From Clostridium septicum (GTDB lineage Bacteria; Bacillota; Clostridia; Clostridiales; Clostridiaceae), in NCBI RefSeq assembly GCF_003606265.1, contig NZ_CP023671.1, positions 2,976,001 through 3,040,000 on the forward strand: a stretch of 64,000 nucleotides of DNA, read 5' to 3'. Positions 9,410 to 18,254 of this stretch are shown piece after piece. Position numbers and translations under genes: made by a program. Each line of letters begins with the position of its first letter. The first letter of the stretch is position 1. The notes beneath the pieces were generated by a model. That model did not search any database. It had not been told where the DNA came from and saw only the letters and a list, made by a program, of their open reading frames with translations.

Positions 9410-11387
9410 TAGTTTAGGTGAGAAAGATATTATAATAGAAAAGAGCTTATTAGCTAGATTTTTTTATACATGTATAGTACTTTTAATAGTTTTCTTTAAT
9501 GATTTATATAGGTTTAATTTTGCTATAAAGGTTTTGTGTATAGTAATATCAATACTTATGTTTTTAATGTCTAATGTAAAACGAAGTAGAAAAGATTTAG
9601 GTTTTATAAAATATATAGGAATTGGCTTTATTTATATAGGAATATTAATTATGGGACAGTTAGTATGCCTAACATATTTCAATGATAGTATTCTTTTTTA
9701 TTTAATTAGTTTGGTGTTAAATACTTTTAAAAGTATTTTATTAATAATTGCCCTTATATTAAATGAAAAAGAGGTATCATTAGTAAAAAGTAATATTATA
9801 TTTTTTCTTACTATTATTTTTTTATTTATAATTTTAAAATATCCTTTAATTAATATAGATTTTTTTTACAATAATATTGGCATTATATTAATTAATTTTT
9901 TTATGTTTATAGTTAATGGATTATTCATTAAAAAATCTAACAATATAAAGTGTAGTAGAGAAAAAAGGTTATTTTTAATTTGGATAATTATAATAATTAT
10001 TAATAATATTCTTGAATTTTCTAAGGGAAATAACTCTGTAATATTAAGTTATATTATCTCTATAATTAGTGTTAACTCCTTTATAATAATGTATAAACTA
10101 GTTGAAAGAAATTTATTAAGCAATGCTTATAAACAAGCATTTTTAGGGTTAAGAGATTTACAAAAAAGTAATACAGAGTTAAACGATAGTTTAATGAGGA
10201 GAGAAAGGTTATTAAAGGATACTAAAAAGCAAATAGCTAAAAGTGAAAAAAGATACGAAGAGATGATAGAATCAATTTCAGAAGGAATACTTATTTTTAA
10301 TAATGAACATTTAAGTTATATAAATAATGATGGATTAGATTGTATTTTTTGTAAACTAAGTGGTGAATTTATAAATGAAGATATTAATTATATTTTAGAA
10401 GTATTAGTAGAACAAAAATTTACAAGAAATGAAATAGATAAAGGATTTATAAAAGTAGTTAAAATAAATGATAAAAGTAATAATGAAAGAGTTTTAGAAA
10501 TAACATTAATTAATATGGATTGCTCAAATAAGATTCTTTTAATTAAAGATATTACTCATTTGGATGAGCATAGAGTTTTTATGAAGAACATCAGAAAATA
10601 TATTTCAACTGAGAAAGTAAAAGATGAATTCTATTCTAATATATCACATGAACTTAGAACACCAATAAATGTTATTTCATCAGCATTACAATTAAATAAA
10701 GTTAATATAAGTAATGGGGAGTTAGAAAAATTACAAAGAAATAATAAAGTTGTTAAACAAAATTGCTTGAGACTTATACGTACCATAAATAATTTTATAG
10801 ATACTAATAAGCTTACTGAAGGATATTTAGAATCCAATAAAAAAGTTTATAATATAGTTAATATAATAGAAAATGTTGTACTTGCTAGCAATAAATATAT
10901 GCTTTTAAAGAAGAATATACTTATTTTTGATTCAGAGGAAGAAGATATATATGTTTATTGCGATAGAAATCAAATTGAGAGAATTATGTTGAATATTTTA
11001 TCTAATTCTTTAAAGCATGGAGAAATAGAAGGAAAAATACAAGTTAATATAAGGTGTTTAGAAGATAATGTTGAAATTATAGTAGAGAATGATGCTAAAG
11101 CAATTCCAGAAGATAAAAGAAGAGTTATTTTTGATAAATTTACTAAAATAGATAATTCTTTAGCTAGGCCTTCAGAAGGAAGTGGATTAGGATTATTTTT
11201 AACTAAGAAACTTGTGGAATTAAATAACGGAAAAATATATTTAGAAACAAAGGGTGACATTGGAAATATGTTTATAATAACATTTCCTTACTCTGAAAAT
11301 GAAAATGAAGTATATTCAAATACAATCTATGAAATAAATGAGTTAGATGAAAAAGTAGACATAGAGTTTTCAGATATATACTTCTAG
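9399..11387 (+). CDS. membrane sensor histidine kinase-like protein with degenerate G1 box
   Basis: A 662-residue protein with the same architecture as the upstream kinase: seven or more membrane segments, a coiled linker, a PAS-like region, HisKA (SNISHELRTPIN, about residue 415) and an ATPase domain with N box ERIMLNILSNSLKHG and G2 box GSGLGLF. The G1 box, normally DxGxG, reads NDAKAIP: both glycines are gone. ATP binding may be reduced, and it may act as a partner or modulator of the upstream kinase. A 45-residue acidic tail follows the ATPase domain. No response regulator is adjacent. Confidence 0.85.
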   Translation: MDFNSLGEKDIIIEKSLLARFFYTCIVLLIVFFNDLYRFNFAIKVLCIVISILMFLMSNVKRSRKDLGFIKYIGIGFIYIGILIMGQLVCLTYFNDSILFYLISLVLNTFKSILLIIALILNEKEVSLVKSNIIFFLTIIFLFIILKYPLINIDFFYNNIGIILINFFMFIVNGLFIKKSNNIKCSREKRLFLIWIIIIIINNILEFSKGNNSVILSYIISIISVNSFIIMYKLVERNLLSNAYKQAFLGLRDLQKSNTELNDSLMRRERLLKDTKKQIAKSEKRYEEMIESISEGILIFNNEHLSYINNDGLDCIFCKLSGEFINEDINYILEVLVEQKFTRNEIDKGFIKVVKINDKSNNERVLEITLINMDCSNKILLIKDITHLDEHRVFMKNIRKYISTEKVKDEFYSNISHELRTPINVISSALQLNKVNISNGELEKLQRNNKVVKQNCLRLIRTINNFIDTNKLTEGYLESNKKVYNIVNIIENVVLASNKYMLLKKNILIFDSEEEDIYVYCDRNQIERIMLNILSNSLKHGEIEGKIQVNIRCLEDNVEIIVENDAKAIPEDKRRVIFDKFTKIDNSLARPSEGSGLGLFLTKKLVELNNGKIYLETKGDIGNMFIITFPYSENENEVYSNTIYEINELDEKVDIEFSDIYF

Positions 11388-11446
11388 TTTCATAATTTTA
11401 TTAAATAATGCATATATAATAAAGAAATATTATTTTGAGGTGCATT

Positions 11447-12022
11447 ATGAGAGGAAAGGAAAAAAAGATTAAGGATAATAGAAAAAAAGTTAAAAAAATT
11501 AATAAAAGAAAATCAAATCATAATATTAATATATTTAAGGTTAACGGAGAGTTTAAGGTTATTCCTTTACTAATGAATATATTAATACCTGTATTAGGTG
11601 GAGTAATAATTGGATATTTGAACAAAAATACAATGAATACATATGAAATGTTGAAAAAACCTATATTCACACCACCTAATAATGTATTTCCAATTGTTTG
11701 GACCATATTATATTTACTAATGGGAGTTGCGGCTTATAGAGTTTATATGAGAAATAAACAAGGAGCTGATGATAAAGGAGCTTATTTCTTTTATTTAGTT
11801 CAGCTTATGTTTAATTTTATGTGGAGTTTTATTTTCTTTACATTTAGATTATATGGAATAGCGTTTATATGGCTTGTAGTCTTATTTATATTAGTACTTA
11901 TAACTTTTATAAAATTTATAAGAGTTGATAAAATAGCAGCAATATTATTAATTCCTTACATGATATGGCTTATGTTTGCTGGGATTTTAAACTTTTTTAT
12001 TTGGATGTTTAATGAAATGTAA
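11447..12022 (+). CDS. tspO: TspO/MBR family membrane protein
   Basis: A translocator protein homologue (TspO/peripheral benzodiazepine receptor family) with five membrane helices. KPIFTPPNNVFPIVWTILY and LMFNFMWSFIFF are the Pro/Trp-rich signature stretches that line the tetrapyrrole/cholesterol-binding pocket in relatives. An unusual Lys-rich N-terminal extension of about 35 residues precedes the first helix. The ATG at 11447 has TGAGGTG upstream; a TTG at 11435 precedes that site. Confidence 0.88.
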   Translation: MRGKEKKIKDNRKKVKKINKRKSNHNINIFKVNGEFKVIPLLMNILIPVLGGVIIGYLNKNTMNTYEMLKKPIFTPPNNVFPIVWTILYLLMGVAAYRVYMRNKQGADDKGAYFFYLVQLMFNFMWSFIFFTFRLYGIAFIWLVVLFILVLITFIKFIRVDKIAAILLIPYMIWLMFAGILNFFIWMFNEM

Positions 12023-12087
12023 TTAATTATATAAGTATAATGAAATAGGTCCTATTATGCTTAAAAGGCTTATTTTACTTAGAAGAG

Positions 12088-12130
12088 AAGATATACTTAC
12101 TTAATAAAATGAGTAAGCATATCTTTTTTG
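12088..12130 (+). terminator. terminator after tspO
   Basis: A 14-bp stem with one mismatch (AAGATATACTTACT with AGTAAGCATATCTT), followed by six T. Confidence 0.8.
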
Positions 12131-12184
12131 TTATTTTTATTGTTATACGTACTTAATATACTTGTAAAGAATTATAATAATATC

Positions 12185-12373
12185 ATTAGAGAGAATAATC
12201 CAGAGATAGTTGAGAAGTATGAATGATATTTAAAGCAGAAAAGAGTACATATAGAGTTGTTTAAGCAGGATATTCCATTAGACTATAATTGAAGGTTATA
12301 ATTAAAAAAGATTAATGATTTGAATTTAAATGATAAATCAGCTAGAATAATAGAGCTAGAAAAATTTAAGTAA
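12185..12373 (+). pseudogene. decayed coding remnant upstream of topB
   Basis: One frame reads like protein but is broken by at least three stops (NPEIVEKYE, stop, KQKRVHIELFKQDIPLDYN, stop, then NDLNLNDKSARIIELEKFK). There is no start or ribosome binding site. I cannot name the parent gene. Otherwise the 12022-12405 gap holds only the tspO terminator. Confidence 0.35.
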
Positions 12374-12404
12374 AGAGTACTTATTAGAAAAGTGGGAGAT
12401 TAGA

Positions 12405-14594
12405 ATGAAGAAGGTAATAATTGCGGAAAAGCCATCTGTTGCTAAAAATATTGCTGATGCATTGAAAATAAAAAAAAGAAAAGATGGGTATTTTGATGGA
12501 GATGAATACTTAATTACATGGGCATTTGGTCATCTTTTACAATTATTTGATGCGAAAGATTATGACGAAAATATGATTGGATGGAGAATGGAAAAATTCC
12601 CATTTATACCTAGTGATTTTAAATACAAAATCAAATGTGATAGTTATAATAGAAATATTATAGATAAAGGAGCAGAAAAGCAAATAAATATTATTAAAGG
12701 TTTAATAGATAGAGACGATGTTGATGGAATAATATCAGCCACAGATTTCGATAGAGAAGGGCAGGTTATTTCAGATGAGTTATTTATTCATTTCAATGTA
12801 CAGAAGCCTATATATAGAATATTACTAAATGAGTGGACTGAAGATGAAGTTAAAAAAGGAATAAAAAATTTAAAACTTAATTCAGAAATGAAACCACTAC
12901 AAGATGCAGGTATTGGAAGACAGCTAGCAGACTGGGTAATTGGAATTAACTTAACTTCAGTTGCAACTTTACGATATGGAGGAACTGGAAAAGATAGAAA
13001 ATTAATTAATATAGGAAGAGTACTTTTACCTACATTAAAAATAATTTATGATAGAGATAAAGAAATAGAAAATTTCAAAGCTAGTTCTTATTATAAGTTA
13101 TCCACTACTTATAAAGCAAAGGATAATACTGAGTTTGAGGCACTTTATTATGAAGATTCTAGTGAGAAGTTTGAGAAAAAAGAATATTTAGATGAACTTA
13201 GTAGAATATTAGTTGATAAAAGTGGTATTGTTGTTGATAAAGAAATAGAGAAGAAAAGAGAATACCCCCAACCACTATTTAATTTATCTAACTTGCAAGG
13301 ATATATAACAAGCAAATATAAGGGATGGACCTCAGATAAGGTGTTAAAAGTTGCTCAAAGTCTTTATGAAAAGAAGTTTATTACATATCCTAGAACAGCT
13401 AGTGTTGTACTAGAAGAAAGTTTAGAAGAAAAAGCAAAGAAAGTCTTAGAAAACTTAAAAAAAGGATTACCCTATGAGGATGAAATTAAGTTTATAAAAT
13501 CAAAAAGAGTTTTTGATAATTCTAAAGTAGAAAGCCATAGTGCTATTACTCCAACATATGTGATACCAAAGGGGTTAAGCACAGATGAACAAAATGTATA
13601 TAATGCTATTAAGAATAGATTTATTATGCAATTTATGCCTGTAGCTGAATTTGAAGAGACTAAAATAACTATAAAAGTAAATGATGAAAAAGTTCCAGGA
13701 GAATTTATTGCAAAAGGTAAAGTCGAAATTATTAAAGGTTGGAGAGTTGTTGAAAAAATAGATACCAAAGATACAATTTTACCATTAGTGCAGAAAGATG
13801 AAAATCTTGATGTTACAGAAAATAAGGTTAATAAAGTAACAAAGAAACCCCCTAAGCATCATACAGAAAAAACGCTTTTAAGGGTTATGGAGACTTGTGG
13901 AAAAAGTTTCAAAAGTGATAAAGATGAAAATTCAGATGATGAAACTAACACAGATGAAATGATGAATGCAATATTAAGTGGGTTTAGTATAGGAACTCCT
14001 GCAACTAGAGCTGAAACTATTAAGAAACTTAAAGATATTGGATATATTAAAACAAAAGGTAAGAGTTTAATTACAACTGACCTTGGTAGAACTATAGTTG
14101 AAATATTTCCTGCAAAAGAACTTTTAGATTTAGAGTACACAGGAAGATTAGAAAAGACATTATCAGATATAGAAAAAGGTAAACATAAAAAAGAAGATTT
14201 TTTGAATCTTATATATAATTTTACTACACAATCAGTAGATAAGATAAAAAATGATGATTCACTTTTACATAAATTTAAAGTTGAATTACCAGAGGGAAAA
14301 GAAGTTATTGGTAAATGTCCTATATGTGGGAATGCTGTAGTAGAAAGTGAAAAAAGCTTTGGATGTACTAATTGGAAAAATGGATGTAGATATACAATCT
14401 GGAAGGATGATAAATATATAGCTTCATTTGGAAAAGTAGTATCTAAAGAAATGGTAAAGATATTACTTAAAAATGGTAAAGTAGGATTTAGAAATCTTAA
14501 AAGTAAAAAGGGAAATACTTTCAGTGCATATTTTAAATATGAAAGAAATGAAGAGACAGGTTATTTTAACTGGAATATGGAGTTTATAGATTAA
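12405..14594 (+). CDS. topB: DNA topoisomerase III
   Basis: A type IA topoisomerase of 729 residues. It begins with the Toprim signature VIIAEKPSVAKNIADALK and has the acidic Toprim triad in ATDFDREG. The catalytic Tyr is in KKFITYPRT (about residue 330). The C-terminus carries a zinc-ribbon-like CPICG...FGCTNWKNGC segment. It relaxes negatively supercoiled and decatenates single-stranded-gap DNA. ATG 12405 follows GGGAG. No conjugative transfer genes are nearby, so it looks chromosomal rather than plasmid-borne. Confidence 0.93.
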   Translation: MKKVIIAEKPSVAKNIADALKIKKRKDGYFDGDEYLITWAFGHLLQLFDAKDYDENMIGWRMEKFPFIPSDFKYKIKCDSYNRNIIDKGAEKQINIIKGLIDRDDVDGIISATDFDREGQVISDELFIHFNVQKPIYRILLNEWTEDEVKKGIKNLKLNSEMKPLQDAGIGRQLADWVIGINLTSVATLRYGGTGKDRKLINIGRVLLPTLKIIYDRDKEIENFKASSYYKLSTTYKAKDNTEFEALYYEDSSEKFEKKEYLDELSRILVDKSGIVVDKEIEKKREYPQPLFNLSNLQGYITSKYKGWTSDKVLKVAQSLYEKKFITYPRTASVVLEESLEEKAKKVLENLKKGLPYEDEIKFIKSKRVFDNSKVESHSAITPTYVIPKGLSTDEQNVYNAIKNRFIMQFMPVAEFEETKITIKVNDEKVPGEFIAKGKVEIIKGWRVVEKIDTKDTILPLVQKDENLDVTENKVNKVTKKPPKHHTEKTLLRVMETCGKSFKSDKDENSDDETNTDEMMNAILSGFSIGTPATRAETIKKLKDIGYIKTKGKSLITTDLGRTIVEIFPAKELLDLEYTGRLEKTLSDIEKGKHKKEDFLNLIYNFTTQSVDKIKNDDSLLHKFKVELPEGKEVIGKCPICGNAVVESEKSFGCTNWKNGCRYTIWKDDKYIASFGKVVSKEMVKILLKNGKVGFRNLKSKKGNTFSAYFKYERNEETGYFNWNMEFID

Positions 14595-14596
14595 AG

Positions 14597-14634
14597 AAAA
14601 GCTTTGGCAATGAAAATATTGCTAAAGCTTTTTA
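14597..14634 (+). terminator. terminator of topB
   Basis: A 15-bp stem with one G-T pair (AAAAGCTTTGGCAAT), followed by T residues. Confidence 0.85.
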
Positions 14635-14650
14635 TACTTAACTAATAAAT

Positions 14651-14690
14651 AATAAAGAGCTGTTTATTCTAAAATAAACAGCTCTTTATT
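14651..14690. terminator. terminator of the lrgAB operon
   Basis: An 18-bp perfect stem (AATAAAGAGCTGTTTATT) abutting the stop codon of lrgB; probably active in both directions. Confidence 0.85.
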
Positions 14691-15393
14691 AAGATAAAAA
14701 AAGTGTAATTAATTTAAAACAAATTGGGGCTAAAAATACAGTCATTATTCCAGCAATACCTATAGAAAGTGAACTCATAGCTCCTTGTGTTTCACCAAGT
14801 TCTAATGCTTTTGTTGTACCAACAGCATGAGAGGCAGTTCCTATTGCAATTCCTATTGCTAATTCATTTTTAATTTTAAAAAGTTTGCAAAGAGTTGGTC
14901 CAGCAACAGCACCTATGATACCAGATAATATTATAGCAAGAACAGTCACGGGAACTAGTCCACCTAATTGATTTGTTATTTCTATACCAATTGGTGTAGT
15001 AACAGATTTTGCTAATAATGATTTAGTAAGTACATTTTCTATTCCAAAAGAAATACATAAAGCAATTACTGAAAAAATACCTACTAAACAACCTACAAAA
15101 ATTCCGATTATAATTGGAACAAAATTTTCTTTCAATAAATGGAATTGCTTATATAGAGGTACAGCTAAAACTACTGTAGCAGGTCCAAGAAACATGTTAA
15201 TAAACTGACCACCATTATTGTAAGAATTAAAGTCTATATTAAATATAACTAGAACAGCTATAATTATAGCAATAGCTATTAATAAAGGATTAAATATAGG
15301 CATTTTTGTTTTTTTATAAATAAGTAATCCTATTTCAAATGATAATAATGATAATACTATACCAAATAGTATGTTGCTTGTTAAAATATTCAT
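14689..15393 (-). CDS. lrgB: LrgB-family antiholin-like membrane protein
   Basis: A 234-residue LrgB/CidB protein, almost entirely hydrophobic with about seven helices. SVTTPIGIEITNQLGG and GTASHAVGTTKALELGE are the conserved LrgB motifs. Its start overlaps the lrgA stop by one base (TAATG), so the two are translationally coupled. Relatives modulate murein hydrolase activity or export small metabolites such as pyruvate or glycolate; which applies here is not visible. Confidence 0.9.
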   Translation of the reverse strand: MNILTSNILFGIVLSLLSFEIGLLIYKKTKMPIFNPLLIAIAIIIAVLVIFNIDFNSYNNGGQFINMFLGPATVVLAVPLYKQFHLLKENFVPIIIGIFVGCLVGIFSVIALCISFGIENVLTKSLLAKSVTTPIGIEITNQLGGLVPVTVLAIILSGIIGAVAGPTLCKLFKIKNELAIGIAIGTASHAVGTTKALELGETQGAMSSLSIGIAGIMTVFLAPICFKLITLFLS

Positions 15394-15767
15394 TAGTTTT
15401 TTTCACTTCCATTCTTTTTTATATTCAATTTGTTACTAACGAATTGAACAACTAATCCTGTAACTACAATTACTATTGTTGTAGCAATTATACAAACTAG
15501 AACTATTTGTATAAGACTAGATTTTATACTATCAAAAGAAGTTAATAGTCCAACACCTGCAGGAATAAAGAAAAATGCTAAATGATCAAGAAAAAAATTA
15601 GAAACAGTTTCTACATTTTCAACTTTTATTACTTTAGTGCATAAAAGTAAAAGCAATAAAAGCATCCCTATTATATTTCCAGGTACTGGTAAATTAAGAC
15701 CTTTTGAAATTAATTCTCCTAATAAGTAAATTCCAAGAATTATAATTGATTGTCTAAATAATTTCAT
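15393..15767 (-). CDS. lrgA: LrgA/CidA-family holin-like membrane protein
   Basis: A 124-residue, four-helix protein. LNLPVPGNIIGMLLLLLLL and FFIPAGVGLL are the hallmarks of the CidA/LrgA family. A GGAGGG site precedes the ATG. It is the first gene of a two-gene operon with lrgB. No LytSR-type regulator is adjacent. Confidence 0.9.
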   Translation of the reverse strand: MKLFRQSIIILGIYLLGELISKGLNLPVPGNIIGMLLLLLLLCTKVIKVENVETVSNFFLDHLAFFFIPAGVGLLTSFDSIKSSLIQIVLVCIIATTIVIVVTGLVVQFVSNKLNIKKNGSEKN

Positions 15768-15905
15768 ATAAACCCTCCTTAGTAAAGTCCCACTATTTAA
15801 TTTAGCACTATTTTATTTATTAGTAAATGGCAGTAAATGCTTATTGAAACATGTTAACCTTTTCCTGTATAATTTAATTTGTAATTTTTTTTTAGGAGCA
15901 CTAAA

Positions 15906-16859
15906 ATGGGAAAAACAGTAAGAAAATATTATTTTGATAACCTAAAAGGTTTCTTAATAATATGTGTAATTATAGGAAATTCTTTAGAACTTGCAAATCC
16001 TACTTCTGTAAATGTACATACATTTATTTTATTATTATATATATTTCATATGCCAATGTTTGCTTTTGTATCAGGATATTTTTCTAAGATAAGTAAAAGA
16101 TCTACTAAGGAGAGAGTTATAGATACAACTAAGTTATATTTGTCTGCACAAATTTTTTATACTTTTTTTAACTTTTTAATATTAAAAAAAAGTAGTGTTA
16201 GATTAGAACTATTAATGCCACAGTGGACATTATGGTATTTATTATCTATGATATTTTGGTATATAATATCTGATTATATATTAGATTATAAAAAGTGGCT
16301 AATGGGATCAGTTTGTTTATCTTTAATAATAGGATTAGATGGTAGTATAGGAACTATAGCAAGTGTTTCAAGAACAGTATTTTTTCTTCCGTTTTTTATA
16401 ATAGGGAGAACTTTTAAAGAAGATTACATTGAAAAATTAAAAAAACATAAAAGTAAGTTTGTAATATTAACTATAGTTGTTCTAATATCATTAATTAAAT
16501 TAAGTGATGAAACACCAATAGAATTGCTATTTGAATATACAAATTATACTTGGTATTTTGAAAAACCATGGTTTCCTATGTTTATAAGAGTATTTCATTA
16601 TATATCTTCAATTATAATAGGTGGATTTATATTGACTGTTATTCCAATTAAAATTACTAACATAACAATACTAGGTGAAAATTCATTGATAATGTATATA
16701 TCACATTCAGGAATAGTTCAGTTGTTATTAGATTTTGATATAATTAAGTATAATTCTCTATTTTCTATTGTAATATCTACAATAATAGTGATTTTAACAG
16801 TTATAATATTTACTTTAATTATAGTAAATGTAAGATTAATAAAAAGAAAAGTATCATGA
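15906..16859 (+). CDS. acyltransferase family (acyltransferase 3) membrane protein
   Basis: A 317-residue polytopic protein starting YYFDNLKGFLIICVIIGNS, the opening typical of fucose 4-O-acetylase-like acyltransferase 3 proteins. FHMPMFAFVSGYFSK carries the second conserved stretch, and about ten hydrophobic segments follow. It probably transfers an acyl group to a surface sugar or polymer; the substrate is unknown. TAGGAG lies nine bases before the ATG. Confidence 0.82.
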   Translation: MGKTVRKYYFDNLKGFLIICVIIGNSLELANPTSVNVHTFILLLYIFHMPMFAFVSGYFSKISKRSTKERVIDTTKLYLSAQIFYTFFNFLILKKSSVRLELLMPQWTLWYLLSMIFWYIISDYILDYKKWLMGSVCLSLIIGLDGSIGTIASVSRTVFFLPFFIIGRTFKEDYIEKLKKHKSKFVILTIVVLISLIKLSDETPIELLFEYTNYTWYFEKPWFPMFIRVFHYISSIIIGGFILTVIPIKITNITILGENSLIMYISHSGIVQLLLDFDIIKYNSLFSIVISTIIVILTVIIFTLIIVNVRLIKRKVS

Positions 16860-16908
16860 AAATAGAAAAGAGCTATGTAAATAAGAAATAAATTTTATAC
16901 GGATTATA

Positions 16909-16948
16909 GAAGATATTATTTTTTATTTAATATCTTCTTCTTTTTTTG
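16909..16948 (+). terminator. terminator of the acyltransferase gene
   Basis: A 10-bp stem (GAAGATATTA with its complement) followed by a T-rich run. Confidence 0.75.
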
Positions 16949-17043
16949 TAATAAAAAATTTAAAATTTTAACAAATTAATACATAAATTCATATTATAAA
17001 ACATAATAGAAATTTTACTTCAAAAAAGTGATTGGAGGAATTT

Positions 17044-17301
17044 GTGAAAAGTAAATTAATTAAACTAGCAACTGTAACTGCACTAGTTGGCTTAATTGGA
17101 ATGAGTATTTTTGGATGTAATAAGAAAGACAAAGCAGATACAACTACAAAAGTTAAATTAAATGAAGTAGTAAGATCTGTTTTTTATGCACCTATGTATG
17201 TTGCAATAAATGAAGGTTTTTTTGAAGATGAAAGGTTAGAAATTGATTTAACAACAGGTCAAGGGGCAGATACAACACATTCTTATACACAATATATTTA
17301 G
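17044..17301 (+). pseudogene. 5' part of an ABC transporter substrate-binding lipoprotein, interrupted by the element
   Basis: The GTG at 17044, six bases after GGAGG, begins a lipoprotein signal peptide ending in the lipobox IFGC, then the first 76 native codons of an NMT1/THI5/TauA-type binding protein (LNEVVRSVFYAPMYVAINEG). After Asp-76 (GAT, 17269-17271) the frame enters element DNA and adds nine foreign residues. The missing 264 codons resume at 35300 in the matching frame. The resulting 85-residue product lacks almost the whole binding domain. Confidence 0.92.
17255..17292 (+). other. left attachment site (attL) of the 18-kb element
   Basis: The junction dinucleotide GA lies at 17269-17270. 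Two bases further in begins the arm CAACACATTCTTATACACAA (17273-17292). Its inverted partner, 17 of 20 bases identical, ends two bases before the GA at the right end. Such symmetry around a central GA fits a large serine recombinase site. Confidence 0.8.
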
Positions 17302-17425
17302 AGAATGAACATTATTTAGTATAATTATATCTAAATAAAGGGGATTTTTTTTAAAATTAATAATATTTTTTGGATATATGTTATAATTTACTTGGTTAAT
17401 AAAAAATATGGGGAGTACTTAAATA

Positions 17426-18178
17426 ATGGCATCTGTAACACAAAGAATAAAGCAGGTTAAACAACCTAGAGGAGGGTATATAAAACCAAAAGAATTCAGC
17501 ATTATTGATTTAGATGATGGGATTGAGCTAGATAGCAATGAGAATATTCATAGTTCAATTGTTGGCTTAACTGTAGATTATATGACTAGACATATAATAG
17601 GGACGCCAAAAGAGAATGCATTTAAAATTTCATTATTAGGAGCTTCTATAATTAATGATGTAAATAATGCTTATAATTTATTAAATGATATTTCGAGAAT
17701 AGATGATAAATCAATATCAAATGCATGTAAATTAGCTGGCTATGATGTTTGTTATAGGGCAGGAGAACAATTTTATAAACCTGTTAAGGATATAAATCCA
17801 GATATAAATACTATTTCTAATATAAAAGTTATGGTTAATAGAAGTATAAACTTTACAAATAAATATGGGCCAATAACTAAAGATTGATTTACTTTTGAAG
17901 GAGGATATAGTAAATTTGTAACAGTTGGGGATGGAGATTTTTTAACAGAAGATACTTTATGGGATTTTAAAGTATCTAATAAAGGACCAACTAGTGCACA
18001 TACTCTTCAATTATTAATCTACTATTTATTAGGCATTCACTCAATACATGAAGAGTTTAAGTCAATTAAAAAATTAGGAATATTCAATCCAAGATTAAAT
18101 AAAATATATCTATTGGAAATAAGTGAAATTCCAAGTGATATTATAGAACAAGTATTAACTGAAGTTATTGGATATTAA
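17426..18178 (+). pseudogene. PD-(D/E)XK nuclease-like protein interrupted by one TGA
   Basis: One continuous frame of 250 codons with a good ribosome binding site (GGGGAG) and a single TGA at 17885-17887. The part after the stop reads GDGDFLTEDTLWDFKVS, whose acidic residues and DxK arrangement resemble a PD-(D/E)XK nuclease core, then HTLQLLIYYLLG. From memory, similar proteins of unknown role occur in Firmicutes. The stop falls just before the putative catalytic region, so the 153-residue product should be inactive unless the stop is read through. Confidence 0.65.
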
Positions 18179-18254
18179 ATTGTTTAGAAAACATATAAAT
18201 ATAGAATAGAACAATAGCTATTAAATAATCATAATAGATATTGTTCTATTCAAA

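Noticed and set aside
17885-17887. TGA recoding as selenocysteine or tryptophan
   Set aside because: No selenocysteine insertion hairpin was evident, host genes do not use TGA this way, and nearby phage genes show TAA/TAG stops as well.
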